Source: Rhizobiaceae bacterium
Lineage (GTDB): Bacteria > Pseudomonadota > Alphaproteobacteria > Rhizobiales > Rhizobiaceae
DNA length: 64,000 bases
NCBI GenBank assembly: GCA_017643495.1
Contig: JAEPNK010000002.1
Location: 124,001-188,000 of the forward strand
Direction: 5' to 3'
Under the pieces are notes generated by a model. The model was not told the DNA's origin, searched no databases, and saw nothing but the letters and a program-made list of their open reading frames with translations. The translations under genes and the position numbers were made by a program. Below are positions 1 to 8,677 of this stretch, piece after piece. Within the stretch, counting starts at the first letter, position 1, and every line of letters starts with the position of its first letter.

Positions 1-413
1 AGCGTCTGGCCGCTGTTTTGTTCAGTCAGGCTTTCAGCTTCATCAAGCAGGACACAAATATCATCGGGCACCCCGTCTCTGTTTCCGATGATACGAACCC
101 GTACGTTGTTCTTGTGCAGGTCGGCAAGATCCTTGCGAATAAACATCCGCAACAATGAGAAAAGTTCAGATATCTCGGCTTCCGGGCGAGACCAGTTTTC
201 CGACGAAAAGGAATAAAGGGTCAGATATTCGACACCAAGTTCACCTGCTGCCCGAACAATTCTGCGAACAGTCTCCACGCCCTGCTTGTGTCCGGCCGAG
301 CGCGGCAAGCCACGCTTTTCCGCCCATCGACCGTTGCCATCCATGATGATTGCTACGTGCCGTGGCAGGTCATCCCGCCCTGTCTGACATGATTTCCGGC
401 CGTCGGGATCCAT
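1..413 (-). CDS. uppS: Isoprenyl transferase (undecaprenyl diphosphate synthase), 3' end cut by window edge
   Basis: Only the first 137 codons are inside the window; the reading frame is still open at base 1. The family condenses isopentenyl diphosphate onto farnesyl diphosphate to make the undecaprenyl carrier lipid for peptidoglycan and other cell-wall polymers. The translation shows the cis-prenyltransferase signature [11 protein letters not shown] near residue 22, the SAGHKQG block, and [11 protein letters not shown] near residue 75, which holds the conserved Asn-Trp-x-Arg substrate contacts. The chosen ATG at 413-411 gives about 20 residues before the first motif, normal for the family. 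It follows frr by 12 bases, in the classical alphaproteobacterial order rpsB-tsf-pyrH-frr-uppS. Confidence 0.95.
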   Translation of the reverse strand, partial: MDPDGRKSCQTGRDDLPRHVAIIMDGNGRWAEKRGLPRSAGHKQGVETVRRIVRAAGELGVEYLTLYSFSSENWSRPEAEISELFSLLRMFIRKDLADLHKNNVRVRIIGNRDGVPDDICVLLDEAESLTEQNSGQT

Positions 414-425
414 GATGACCTCTGG

Positions 426-986
426 TCAAACCTGCATGATTTCTTGTTCCTTTGCAGCAACAAGCTTGTCGACTTCGGCGATTTTTTCATCTGTGGACTT
501 CTGAACCTTGTCTGACATTGATCTGGCATCATCCTGACCCAGATCACCATCTTTCTCGGCTTTCTTTATCGCATCCATGCCATCCCGGCGTACATGCCTT
601 ATGGAAACACGGCTTTGTTCTGCATACTGGTGGGCAACCTTGGCAATTTCCTTGCGCCGTTGCTCATTCAGATCAGGCAGCGGAATACGCAGGTTTGTAC
701 CGTCAGTGACCGGATTGAGTCCGAGATCAGATTCACGAATGGCTTTCTCAACAGCACCAACCATGGATTTGTCCCATATCTGAACCGAGATCATGCGTGG
801 TTCAGGAACGGAAACGGTTGCAACCTGATTGATCGGCATGGCCTGACCATAGGCGTCAACGGAAATCGGGTCGAGAATGCTTGCAGAGGCCCTGCCCGTC
901 CTCAATCCGGCCAGGTCACTCTTCAATGAATTGAGTGCACCTTCCATGCGGCGGTTAATATCAGCCAAATCAATGCTATCGGACAT
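426..986 (-). CDS. frr: Ribosome recycling factor
   Basis: A 186-residue protein, the usual length for RRF, which splits post-termination 70S ribosomes together with EF-G in the cytoplasm. It shows the family blocks [14 protein letters not shown] (residues about 20-33), [14 protein letters not shown] near residue 95 and [15 protein letters not shown] near residue 134. It lies between pyrH (45 bases upstream) and uppS (12 bases downstream), and is probably co-transcribed with pyrH. Nothing unusual was seen. Confidence 0.97.
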   Translation of the reverse strand: MSDSIDLADINRRMEGALNSLKSDLAGLRTGRASASILDPISVDAYGQAMPINQVATVSVPEPRMISVQIWDKSMVGAVEKAIRESDLGLNPVTDGTNLRIPLPDLNEQRRKEIAKVAHQYAEQSRVSIRHVRRDGMDAIKKAEKDGDLGQDDARSMSDKVQKSTDEKIAEVDKLVAAKEQEIMQV

Positions 987-1031
987 GTTTCTTACTCTCG
1001 TGTATCTGGTGAAGCCACGCTTCAGCCGTTC

Positions 1032-1754
1032 CTAATTTCCCGAGACCGTAGTCGAACGGCCTTCGCCTTTCAATATCTTTGCAAACCCGCCCTTGTCTGC
1101 AAGCTCAAAAACAACAACAGGAATACTTGCTTCACGTGCAAGGCTGACTGCTGCTGCATCCATCACTTCAAGGCCACGAGCCAACACTTCAGAATGGGTA
1201 ATCGTATCAAACCGGACAGCTTCCGGATCCTTGTTTGGATCAGCTGAATAGATACCATCAACCTGCGTTGCCTTCATCAAGGCATCACAACGCATTTCAC
1301 ATGCGCGGAGCGCGGCAGCCGTATCGGTTGTGAAATAGGGGTTTCCTGTTCCTCCTGCGAAAAGAACGACTTTTCCCGCATCCCGGTACCGTTCGGCTGC
1401 TCTCTGGCTGAACGGCTCACATATTTCCGGCATGTCAATCGCGGAAAGGACAACGGAATCAATCCCCATGTTTTGGAGGGCCATCCGAAAGGCAATCGCA
1501 TTCATGACAGTGGCGAGCATCCCCATGTGGTCACCGGAAACACGGTCGGCACCACCTGCGGCCAATGCAACACCGCGAAAGATGTTGCCACCACCAACCA
1601 CAATGCCAACTTCAGCCCCCAGGCTGATTCCTTCCTTGATATCCTCGCAAATACTGGAGACAGTCAACGGGTCAATTCCGAAACCACCCGCACCCATCAG
1701 TGCTTCCCCGGAAACCTTCAGAAGCACCCGCTTGTACTTGAGTTCAGAACCCAT
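1032..1754 (-). CDS. pyrH: Uridylate kinase (UMP kinase)
   Basis: A 240-residue amino-acid-kinase-family enzyme that phosphorylates UMP to UDP for pyrimidine nucleotide supply. It starts MGSELKYKRVLLKVSGEAL, with the K-x-SGE phosphate-binding strand, followed by the GGGNIFRG glycine-rich loop near residue 54, DHMGMLATVMNA near residue 75, and FAGGTGNPYFTTDTAA near residue 132, which binds the nucleotide. Bacterial PyrH forms hexamers and is regulated by GTP and UTP. The gene is separated from tsf by 106 bases that contain a 9-bp hairpin (1794-1823). Confidence 0.97.
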   Translation of the reverse strand: MGSELKYKRVLLKVSGEALMGAGGFGIDPLTVSSICEDIKEGISLGAEVGIVVGGGNIFRGVALAAGGADRVSGDHMGMLATVMNAIAFRMALQNMGIDSVVLSAIDMPEICEPFSQRAAERYRDAGKVVLFAGGTGNPYFTTDTAAALRACEMRCDALMKATQVDGIYSADPNKDPEAVRFDTITHSEVLARGLEVMDAAAVSLAREASIPVVVFELADKGGFAKILKGEGRSTTVSGN

Positions 1755-1793
1755 GATTCACATTCCCCGCAAATTCCGGAATTTCCATACACG

Positions 1794-1823
1794 AAGGGCG
1801 TTCCGATGTCACGAAACGCCCTT
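1794..1823 (-). promoter_or_regulatory. Hairpin between tsf and pyrH
   Basis: Perfect 9-bp inverted repeat, arms 1794-1802 and 1815-1823 with a 12-base loop, in the tsf-pyrH gap. Read on the minus strand there is no T-run after the stem, so it is not a canonical intrinsic terminator. It could be a processing site, an attenuator or a weak terminator. Confidence 0.4.
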
Positions 1824-1860
1824 GCATCATCTACCATAAAGTTAAGACTTCATGCTGTCA

Positions 1861-2787
1861 TCAGCCACCTTTCATTGTGGCAGCAACTTCAGCAGCAAAA
1901 TCTTCTTCTTCTTTCTCAATTCCCTCACCAAGCGCAAGACGCACGAAACCTTTCATGGTGATTGGTGCGCCAACGGAACCTTCGGCTTCCTTGAGTGCCT
2001 TTTCCACAGTCAGGTCAGGATTGATGACAAACGCCTGGGACAGGAGAACACTTTCCTTGAAGAACTTGTTCATCTTGCCTTCAACCATTTTCTCGGCAAT
2101 TTCCTGTGGCTTGCCGGACTCCTTGGCCTCTTCGAGATAAACCGCACGCTCACGATCAGCAACGTCGGAAGGTACCTCGTCCTTGTTCAATGCCAGCGGG
2201 TTGGTTGCTGCAACATGCATTGCAACCTGACGGCCGATCGCATTGAGCGCTTCCGCATCGCCGGATGATTCAAGCGCAACAAGAACACCGATTTTCCCGA
2301 TGCCGTCACCGGCAGCATTGTGCATGTAGGAAGAAACAACGCCCTCAGCCACTTCAAGCTTGGCAGAACGGCGAAGGTTCATGTTCTCACCAATCGTGCC
2401 AACAGCTTCGGTAATCGTGTCTGCAACAGACTTGTCTCCACCGGAAATGGTTGCAGAAGCTACTGCTTCCACACTGCCATCGGTTTCGAGTGCGGTTTCG
2501 GCAACCCGACGCACGATATTCTGGAACTGTTCATTACGCGCAACGAAGTCGGTTTCAGAGTTCACTTCCACAACGGAAGCTGATTTTCCTGAACCGGCCA
2601 TGCCGATAAGGCCCTCGGCAGCAACCCTGCCTGATTTCTTTTCCGCTTTTGCAATCCCCTTGGAGCGGAGCCAGTCCATGGCGGCTTCGATGTCACCATC
2701 ATTTTCAGTCAGGGCGTTTTTGCAATCCATCATGCCTGCGCCGGACTTTTCGCGAAGTTCTTTAACAAGAGCAGCTGTAATAGCCAT
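1861..2787 (-). CDS. tsf: Translation elongation factor Ts
   Basis: A 308-residue guanine-nucleotide exchange factor for EF-Tu. The start at 2787-2785 ([16 protein letters not shown]) was chosen over an in-frame start 48 bases upstream because it matches the conserved EF-Ts N-terminus and has an AGAGG-like ribosome site just before it. The UBA-like N-terminal domain spans about residues 1-55, with TGAGMMD-type sequence appearing here as [12 protein letters not shown]. The TDFVARN signature near residue 80 is intact, followed by the core and a C-terminal helical part. It lies 142 bases downstream of rpsB, the usual partner. Confidence 0.97.
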   Translation of the reverse strand: MAITAALVKELREKSGAGMMDCKNALTENDGDIEAAMDWLRSKGIAKAEKKSGRVAAEGLIGMAGSGKSASVVEVNSETDFVARNEQFQNIVRRVAETALETDGSVEAVASATISGGDKSVADTITEAVGTIGENMNLRRSAKLEVAEGVVSSYMHNAAGDGIGKIGVLVALESSGDAEALNAIGRQVAMHVAATNPLALNKDEVPSDVADRERAVYLEEAKESGKPQEIAEKMVEGKMNKFFKESVLLSQAFVINPDLTVEKALKEAEGSVGAPITMKGFVRLALGEGIEKEEEDFAAEVAATMKGG

Positions 2788-2894
2788 GTTTGCCTCTTTT
2801 CTGGTGCGATAACCAATTTCAAGCGGTGCCTTCACCGCAACTGCGGGATTGGCCCCAGCCTTAATCCCGATTCTGTGTCAGATATAAGAATGTA

Positions 2895-2920
2895 CCCGGC
2901 CTGATAAAAGACAGGCCGGG
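2895..2920 (-). promoter_or_regulatory. GC-rich hairpin between rpsB and tsf
   Basis: Perfect 9-bp inverted repeat (arms 2895-2903 and 2912-2920, 8-base loop) just after the rpsB stop codon. On the minus strand it is followed by a moderately U-rich stretch rather than a clean T-run, so it may be a partial terminator that sets the rpsB to tsf ratio, or an RNA-stability element. Confidence 0.5.
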
Positions 2921-2929
2921 AAAACCGGG

Positions 2930-4009
2930 TCAGCCCTTGGCCAACTCGGCAGCCTGGTCGAGCCAATTGTCCCGCTCGATGCGGCCCTTGAAGCTCAGGC
3001 GTTCATCAACTTGGGCAATCTGCTCAGTAGTGAAGTTGGCAATCTGCTCGTATTTGGTAATTCCGAGGTCGTTCAGCTTGCCCTCAAGAACCGGACCGAC
3101 GCCCGAAATTTTCTTGAGGTCATCAGCATCGCCTTCCGGCTTTGCAAACAATGGAGCGTTTTCATCATCTTCGTCGTCATTACCGACAACTGCGGCAGGA
3201 GATGCCTGTTCGCCTGTGTCTGCTCCCAGTGCTGCTTCGGCAGCTTCTGCAGCAGGCTCAAGAGCTTCTTCAACCGGGGCTTCTTCCGAAGCACCCAGGT
3301 CAACACCAGAAGCACCCTGTTGGCGGGCAATCCCGTCAATGGCCGCTTTCGAAATCAGGTCGCAGTAAAGGGCAATTGCACGCGCAGCGTCATCATTGCC
3401 TGGAATCGGATAATCAACCTTGTCGGGATCACAGTTCGAATCAAGAACAGCAACAACAGGAATGTTGAGTTTCTTGGCTTCCTGCAGCGCAATAGATTCC
3501 TTGTTCGTGTCAACGATGAACAGGATGTCGGGTGTGCCGCCCATGTCCTTGATGCCACCAAGTGCCCGCTCAAGTTTTTCACTTTCGCGAGTAAGCATCA
3601 GTGTTTCTTTCTTGGTCAGCTTTTGTGCAGCCTCGCTTGAAAGAAGGTCCTCAAGTTCACGAAGACGCTTGATGGAATTCGAGATGGTGCTCCAGTTGGT
3701 GAGCATGCCGCCAAGCCAGCGGGCATTCACGTAATACTGAGCAGAACGCTTTGCAGCATCGGCAATGATCTCGGAAGCCTGGCGCTTGGTGCCAACGAAT
3801 AGTACACGACCACCGGATGCAACCGTGTCGGAAATGACTTTCAGGGCTTGGTCCAGAAGCGGAACGGTTTGTGAAAGGTCGATAATGTGGATGTTGTTGC
3901 GGGAACCGTACAGATAAGGTCCCATTTTCGGATTCCAGCGAGATGTCTGGTGACCGAAGTGCGCACCTGCTTCGAGAAGCTGGCGCATGCTGTAATCAGG
4001 CAATGCCAT
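2930..4009 (-). CDS. rpsB: 30S ribosomal protein S2 with C-terminal helix-hairpin-helix extension
   Basis: A 359-residue protein, about 100 longer than a typical S2. Residues 1 to about 232 are ordinary S2 ([55 protein letters not shown]). Residues about 233-297 form an acidic, Ala-rich linker. Residues about 298-359 form a compact domain beginning [20 protein letters not shown] and ending with [15 protein letters not shown]. This resembles the helix-hairpin-helix-like tails seen in some alphaproteobacterial NuoE and L21 proteins. The start at 4009 was chosen because a strong AAGGAG site precedes it and it gives the standard S2 N-terminus. A promoter candidate lies at 4145-4172. Confidence 0.96.
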   Translation of the reverse strand: MALPDYSMRQLLEAGAHFGHQTSRWNPKMGPYLYGSRNNIHIIDLSQTVPLLDQALKVISDTVASGGRVLFVGTKRQASEIIADAAKRSAQYYVNARWLGGMLTNWSTISNSIKRLRELEDLLSSEAAQKLTKKETLMLTRESEKLERALGGIKDMGGTPDILFIVDTNKESIALQEAKKLNIPVVAVLDSNCDPDKVDYPIPGNDDAARAIALYCDLISKAAIDGIARQQGASGVDLGASEEAPVEEALEPAAEAAEAALGADTGEQASPAAVVGNDDEDDENAPLFAKPEGDADDLKKISGVGPVLEGKLNDLGITKYEQIANFTTEQIAQVDERLSFKGRIERDNWLDQAAELAKG

Positions 4010-4138
4010 TGGTATTTCTCCTTTACCGGTTAAACCTCCGCAGGGAATGAACAGCAATTGCCGTCACCGGAACGCAATAGATGAGCAGTGCCAAAACAGG
4101 GGCTGTGGCTCAAAAGCGTAATCCTGCGTGTGGAATGA

Positions 4139-4172
4139 GCGGCGTTATAGCGAAAACGCCGCATATTGCAAG
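4139..4172 (-). promoter_or_regulatory. Candidate rpsB promoter overlapped by an inverted repeat
   Basis: Read on the minus strand, CTTGCA (4172-4167) and CTATAA (4150-4145) are separated by 16 bases and resemble an alphaproteobacterial housekeeping promoter about 135 bases before the rpsB start. A perfect 8-bp inverted repeat (4139-4146 and 4155-4162, 8-base loop) covers the -10 box and part of the spacer, so it could be an operator or an RNA hairpin ending the upstream transcript. No T-run follows it. Confidence 0.45.
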
Positions 4173-4203
4173 CACTATCCTGAATTCAGCCGGACAGCTT
4201 GCC

Positions 4204-5046
4204 TCAGAAGAAAACCGCGCGTTTCAGTGCGACCCACTGGCGTTGCAAATTACCCAGTGCGACCGGATGTACAAAAAGGTCTGAACCAGTGTTTTCGATT
4301 TTCTTCAGCAGCGGTTCCACAAATGCCAAGAGTATGAAAACCGGGGCGATTTTATCGGCAAGACCAGAGACGGCCTGGTCTGCAAGTTTTCGATGTGAGC
4401 GGGCAAGCTGCACCATCTCGCCAATGACCTGCAAATGGGTCTCTCCAACGGGTTCAGAAAGCCAGTTGCTGGAAGCCATTCCGTGTTTGGCCAAAATGTC
4501 TTCGGGAATATATATCCGTTGACTGCCATGATGTCGCGCAAGGGACGCCAACAGACGGGCGATGCCGAATGCTACGCCGGCATGACCACACGCGTCTGCC
4601 ATCCGTGTTCCGGGTTCTCCACCTGCAATAAACGCTGCCAATTGAAACAGAATGGAATGCGTTTCCCCAAGATATCCTTCAAAACTGGCCATGTCCGGCA
4701 TCGGATCATGATAAAGGTCGAAAACCCGGGCATTCAGGTAATTGTAGAGCACTTCGCGTGGCAGTGAGTGTTGCTCGACAACCTCCAGCAGGCTTTCCGC
4801 CATTGGCCCGACACCTTTTGCAGAGCCATTGGTAATCAGGTCCCGCCAAAACTGGATCCGGACTTCACCCGGCATCGGTTCCGAGACCAACTCGGGTATA
4901 TGGGAAATTTCCGCGTCAAAGGTGTAAAGACAGGCTACATCATTGCGTATCGCTGAAGGCAGATAGAGGCATGCCGTATACCGCTCGGGATCACGTGTCT
5001 TTAACTCGGAAAGCCAGTCGGTTGTGTCTGTGTGGCCCTTGGTCAC
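4204..5046 (-). CDS. Squalene/phytoene synthase-fold protein, NDUFAF6-like
   Basis: A 280-residue protein of the squalene/phytoene synthase superfamily. The place where catalytic members carry an Asp-rich DxxxD motif here reads FDAEISHI (residues 43-50), as in mitochondrial NDUFAF6-type proteins, which assist complex I assembly. Other family blocks are PGEVRIQFWRDLI (59-71), LYHDPMPD (111-118), GHAGVAFGIARLL and YIPEDILAKHG. I therefore favour an assembly-factor role over prenyl synthesis; this is inference. It starts with GTG at 5046, with no strong ribosome site visible. It lies 3 bases after the NDUFAF3-like gene, in one unit with secDF and yajC. Confidence 0.85.
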   Translation of the reverse strand: MTKGHTDTTDWLSELKTRDPERYTACLYLPSAIRNDVACLYTFDAEISHIPELVSEPMPGEVRIQFWRDLITNGSAKGVGPMAESLLEVVEQHSLPREVLYNYLNARVFDLYHDPMPDMASFEGYLGETHSILFQLAAFIAGGEPGTRMADACGHAGVAFGIARLLASLARHHGSQRIYIPEDILAKHGMASSNWLSEPVGETHLQVIGEMVQLARSHRKLADQAVSGLADKIAPVFILLAFVEPLLKKIENTGSDLFVHPVALGNLQRQWVALKRAVFF

Positions 5047-5049
5047 TGT

Positions 5050-5442
5050 TCAAACAGCCAGCAGGGCAGCCGCTACCGCCCTGCCCTCCGCAACCAGCAC
5101 ATTGTAAGTCCTTACAGCCGCCCCCGTCGCCATTGAATCCGTCGAGATAGAAGCGTCCCGGAATTTGCCGCGCAATTCGCTGTCAACCGGAACAAGGTTC
5201 TCACCCGTGCCAATGAGAAGAATTTCAATGTCTTCAGGCTCATCAAAAAGCTTGCTGAAATTTTCCGGGATCAGATCGCTGAGTGTTTCCGGTTTCCAGG
5301 CATAGATCCCCGAAGGCAGACACAAAAGGCTGCCCTGATGTGCCATGTTGGCAAACTTGAAACCGCCATTTCCGTAAGCATCAATGGGCGCACGTCCGGG
5401 AAAATGCGCTTCCCGGATTTCTATGCCCTTGGTCTCGCTCAT
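5050..5442 (-). CDS. Mth938-like (DUF498) protein, NDUFAF3-like
   Basis: A 130-residue protein of the Mth938/DUF498 family, whose mitochondrial member NDUFAF3 is a complex I assembly factor. Visible family features are IDAYGNGGFKF near residue 20, an LLIGTG strand near residue 75 and MATGAAVRTYNVLVAEGR near residue 104. ATG at 5442 is preferred over an in-frame GTG one codon upstream because a GAGG box sits four bases before the ATG. It is tightly packed between secDF (6 bases) and the NDUFAF6-like gene. Linkage of this family to SecDF/YajC genes is known in alphaproteobacteria. Confidence 0.85.
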   Translation of the reverse strand: MSETKGIEIREAHFPGRAPIDAYGNGGFKFANMAHQGSLLCLPSGIYAWKPETLSDLIPENFSKLFDEPEDIEILLIGTGENLVPVDSELRGKFRDASISTDSMATGAAVRTYNVLVAEGRAVAAALLAV

Positions 5443-5448
5443 CACACC

Positions 5449-8043
5449 TCAGCTGAAGTCGACTGGCAATGTGTTCTCGGTTGCTTTCTTCTCCGCATCA
5501 ATCTTTGCCTTGTTGTCACGGGACAACGCATCAGGTCTGAGCTTGAAGAGGATCAGCAATGGCGCGGCAACAAAGATTGACGAATAAGTGCCGATGAAGA
5601 CGCCGAAAATCATTGCGAATGTGAAGGATTCCAAAACCGGACCTCCAAGGAAGTACAATGAAAACAGTGCCAGCAGCGTCGTCAACGAAGTAAGGATGGT
5701 ACGCGACAGCATCTGGTTGATCGAAAGATCAATCAGGTCCGGAATTGTTTTCTTTTTGTATTTTCTCAGATTCTCGCGAATCCGGTCATAAACAACAACC
5801 GTGTCGTTCAACGAATAACCGACAATCGTCAGAAGGGCTGCAATCGTTGCAAGGGTGAATTCGAGTTGCAGGATGGAAAATATCCCGATGGTGAATATCA
5901 CGTCATGCAATGTTGCCAGAACAGCACCCAGTGCAAACTGCCACTCGAAACGCAACCAGATATAAATCATGATGGCCATCAGCGCAGCGACCACGGAAAG
6001 CGAACCCCACAAACGCAATTCGTTTGAAACCGTGGGACCAACCACCTCGACACGGCGGAATTGGTAATCATCCTCAAGAACCGCCCTGACCTTGGCTTCG
6101 GCGCTTTGTTCTGCACCATCCCCGAGACCCTGGCTTTCAACCCGGATGAGAATGTCATCCGTTCCACCAAATTCCTGAACCTGCACTTCGCCGACATTAA
6201 TTTCAGCCAGCTTGGCGCGTATGTCGGAAATGCCGTCTTCGGCTGTCGCCTGATTGATCGGCTTGACCTCGAACAGCGTTCCGCCCTTGAAGTCGATTCC
6301 GAAATTCAGGCCCAGAATGGCAAACAGGAGTATCGAACCAATTACGCCGGCAATACTGAAGGGAAAGCTGAATTTCCGGTCCTTCATGAACTTGATGGAC
6401 GTATTCTCCGGAATGATGCCGAACAGGCGGCTTGGAAGTTCTTTTGGGCGCTTGAACTTGACCCAAAGGGAAACAAACAGCCGGGTAACCGTGTAAGCGG
6501 TGAAGACTGTTGTAAATATCCCGATACCAAGCGTAACGGCAAACCCGCGAACCGGGCCGGATCCAAGGAAAAACAGGATGATCGCGGCGATCAGCGTGGT
6601 GATGTTCGCATCAAGAATGGTTGTGAACGCCTGCCTGAAGCCTGCATCAAATGACTGGATGATGTTACGCCCGTTTGCCCTCTCCTCTCGGATCCGTTCA
6701 TATATGAGTACGTTCGCATCAACGGCCATCCCCATTGTCAGAACGATACCGGCAATACCCGGCAGGGTAAGGGTTGCCCCCAGGACCGACAGAAGCGCAA
6801 TCATCATTGCAATGTTGGCAATGAGCGCGAGATTGGCAATGACGCCCAACAGCCCGTAGGCGACAATCATGAAAATCAGAACAAGCACTGCGCCGATGAG
6901 CGCTGCGCTGGTACCGGCAGAAATGGAATCTGCACCCAGCCCGGGCCCGACTGTACGTTCCTCGACAAACTCAAAACTTGCAGGCAGCGCACCGGCACTC
7001 AGCAATACCGCAAGGTCATTCGAGGTTTGTGGTGTAAAGTTCCCGGAAATCTGCCCTGAACCTCCGATAATCGGCTCATTGATCCGTGGAGCAGACAAGA
7101 CTGTCTCATCAAGCACAATGGCAAACGGCTGCCCGACATTGGCAGAAGTGAAACGGGCAAATTTCTGCGAGCCGGCAGCATTGAAGCGGAAGAAAACAAG
7201 TGGTTCACCCGTTCTCTGGTCAAAACCTGATTGCGCATCAACCAGTTCGTCACCGGTCAGGACCGGTCTTGCATTCAGCAAATACGGGATCGGCGGATCA
7301 GAATCCTCAAACACGATTTCGGTACCCGGAGGCGCTGACCGCCCGCTGTTCAGCAAATCGTCCGGCGAGGCTGCATTGCTGAGGGAATGAAAGCTCAGTT
7401 TTGCTTCCGCATTGAGAAGTCCCTTGAGGCGGGGAATCTCGTCGGCTGACAGTCCCGGATACTGGACGAGTACCCGGTTGGTGCCTTCACGCTGAACAAT
7501 CGGCTCAGCCGTACCCAGCTCATTGATCCGCCTCAGGAACACATCAATGGCCTGTGTCACCGAATTGCGTACCCGGTTTTCAATTCCGTCCTCGGTCAGC
7601 GTATAGACGAGCACACCTTCGGAAGGATTGCTTTCCTCAACCTCCACGACACCCAGACCGTCTAGAAGATTGCCTTGCGTCGGAGCCAGGATTTCTTCCA
7701 TCGCTGTCCGCATGGCACCGGTTTGAGAGGCATCATTCAGCCTGACCTGGATCGCATTGCCGTTTTGTACGGATTGGCGGCCGCGAACGCCAGCCTCCCG
7801 CAACTTGACGCGAATGTCATCCCGAAGGCTCTCCATGCGCTCCTTGACGAGGCCTTCCTCGTCAACCTGCATCAACAGGTGCGCTCCACCCTGCAAATCC
7901 AGTCCAAGTGTCAGTTTGTTCTGCAGGGTTTCCGGAAGTGCGGCAAACTGCCTTTCATTCAAAAGGTTCGGCACGGCGAAGATGAACCCTGCAAGCACAG
8001 TGAGCAGGATTGCAACGATCTTCCATTTGGAGAAATAGAGCAT
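5449..8043 (-). CDS. secDF: Protein translocase subunit SecDF (fused SecD and SecF)
   Basis: An 864-residue fusion of the two proton-driven accessory subunits of the Sec translocon, acting in the inner membrane to pull exported proteins out on the periplasmic side. The SecD half starts with a membrane segment (about 8-25) and GLDLQGGAHLLMQV (about 47-60), followed by a large periplasmic P1 domain and a membrane bundle containing GMAVDANVLIYERIREE. The SecF half begins near residue 540 with another membrane segment and GIDFKGGTLFEV, and ends with the bundle carrying GYSLNDTVVVYDRIREN. Both Asp/Arg pairs of the proton path are present. yajC lies 32 bases upstream. Confidence 0.97.
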   Translation of the reverse strand: MLYFSKWKIVAILLTVLAGFIFAVPNLLNERQFAALPETLQNKLTLGLDLQGGAHLLMQVDEEGLVKERMESLRDDIRVKLREAGVRGRQSVQNGNAIQVRLNDASQTGAMRTAMEEILAPTQGNLLDGLGVVEVEESNPSEGVLVYTLTEDGIENRVRNSVTQAIDVFLRRINELGTAEPIVQREGTNRVLVQYPGLSADEIPRLKGLLNAEAKLSFHSLSNAASPDDLLNSGRSAPPGTEIVFEDSDPPIPYLLNARPVLTGDELVDAQSGFDQRTGEPLVFFRFNAAGSQKFARFTSANVGQPFAIVLDETVLSAPRINEPIIGGSGQISGNFTPQTSNDLAVLLSAGALPASFEFVEERTVGPGLGADSISAGTSAALIGAVLVLIFMIVAYGLLGVIANLALIANIAMMIALLSVLGATLTLPGIAGIVLTMGMAVDANVLIYERIREERANGRNIIQSFDAGFRQAFTTILDANITTLIAAIILFFLGSGPVRGFAVTLGIGIFTTVFTAYTVTRLFVSLWVKFKRPKELPSRLFGIIPENTSIKFMKDRKFSFPFSIAGVIGSILLFAILGLNFGIDFKGGTLFEVKPINQATAEDGISDIRAKLAEINVGEVQVQEFGGTDDILIRVESQGLGDGAEQSAEAKVRAVLEDDYQFRRVEVVGPTVSNELRLWGSLSVVAALMAIMIYIWLRFEWQFALGAVLATLHDVIFTIGIFSILQLEFTLATIAALLTIVGYSLNDTVVVYDRIRENLRKYKKKTIPDLIDLSINQMLSRTILTSLTTLLALFSLYFLGGPVLESFTFAMIFGVFIGTYSSIFVAAPLLILFKLRPDALSRDNKAKIDAEKKATENTLPVDFS

Positions 8044-8075
8044 TGTTAGCCTCGGGGTTCCGCAGTGTTAGCGGA

Positions 8076-8408
8076 TCAGTTTTGTTCCTTGGGAGCAGCT
8101 TCGCCCTTGATCATGACATCGGCAATGAAACTGCGCATCACACGAACCTTGGTGTCCGGAGCAATTTCCACTTCAACCTCGTTGTCGTCGATAACCTTGA
8201 TCACCTTCCCGACAACACCACCACCTGTAACAATCTTGTCATTCCGGCGAATTGCGGTCAGCATTTCCTGACGTTTCTTGGCCTGCTGGCGCTGTGGACG
8301 AATGATCAGGAAATACATGATCACAAAAATCAAGATGAATGGCAGCAAATCGAGAATGATGCTACCGCCGCCAGCAGCTGTTTGGGCATAAGCCGGGGTT
8401 ACGAACAT
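8076..8408 (-). CDS. yajC: Preprotein translocase subunit YajC
   Basis: A 110-residue small Sec accessory protein. It has one membrane helix (about residues 19-40, DLLPFILIFVIMYFLII), then the conserved RPQRQQAKKRQEM basic stretch and a small soluble domain ending with acidic residues. ATG at 8408 was chosen because AGGAG lies 8 bases upstream; an in-frame GTG three codons earlier would leave no spacing. It is the first gene of the minus-strand yajC-secDF-DUF498-NDUFAF6-like unit. The divergent DUF815 gene starts 269 bases away, and no confident promoter pair was found in that gap. Confidence 0.95.
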   Translation of the reverse strand: MFVTPAYAQTAAGGGSIILDLLPFILIFVIMYFLIIRPQRQQAKKRQEMLTAIRRNDKIVTGGGVVGKVIKVIDDNEVEVEIAPDTKVRVMRSFIADVMIKGEAAPKEQN

Positions 8409-8677
8409 GTACTGCACTCCTGTGAAACCTGTTTTTGACCGAAGCGGAAATGCCGGTCCGAATTTGAAACAATCTGGCGGACTTATGTCATGTGCCTTGA
8501 TATTTCAAGAATCCGCAAAATCCCGCCGGAATTGTCGCGACTATACAAATAGTTTGCCCAAAAGCAATCAGTCTTGGAAAGCCATCCCTGCTTCTTTGAG
8601 GACAGTTGGCCCGACAGGCTTTTCTCCTTCCGGTCTCCATGATACGGGCATGTCACCAATCAACAGGAGCTCGGCCA

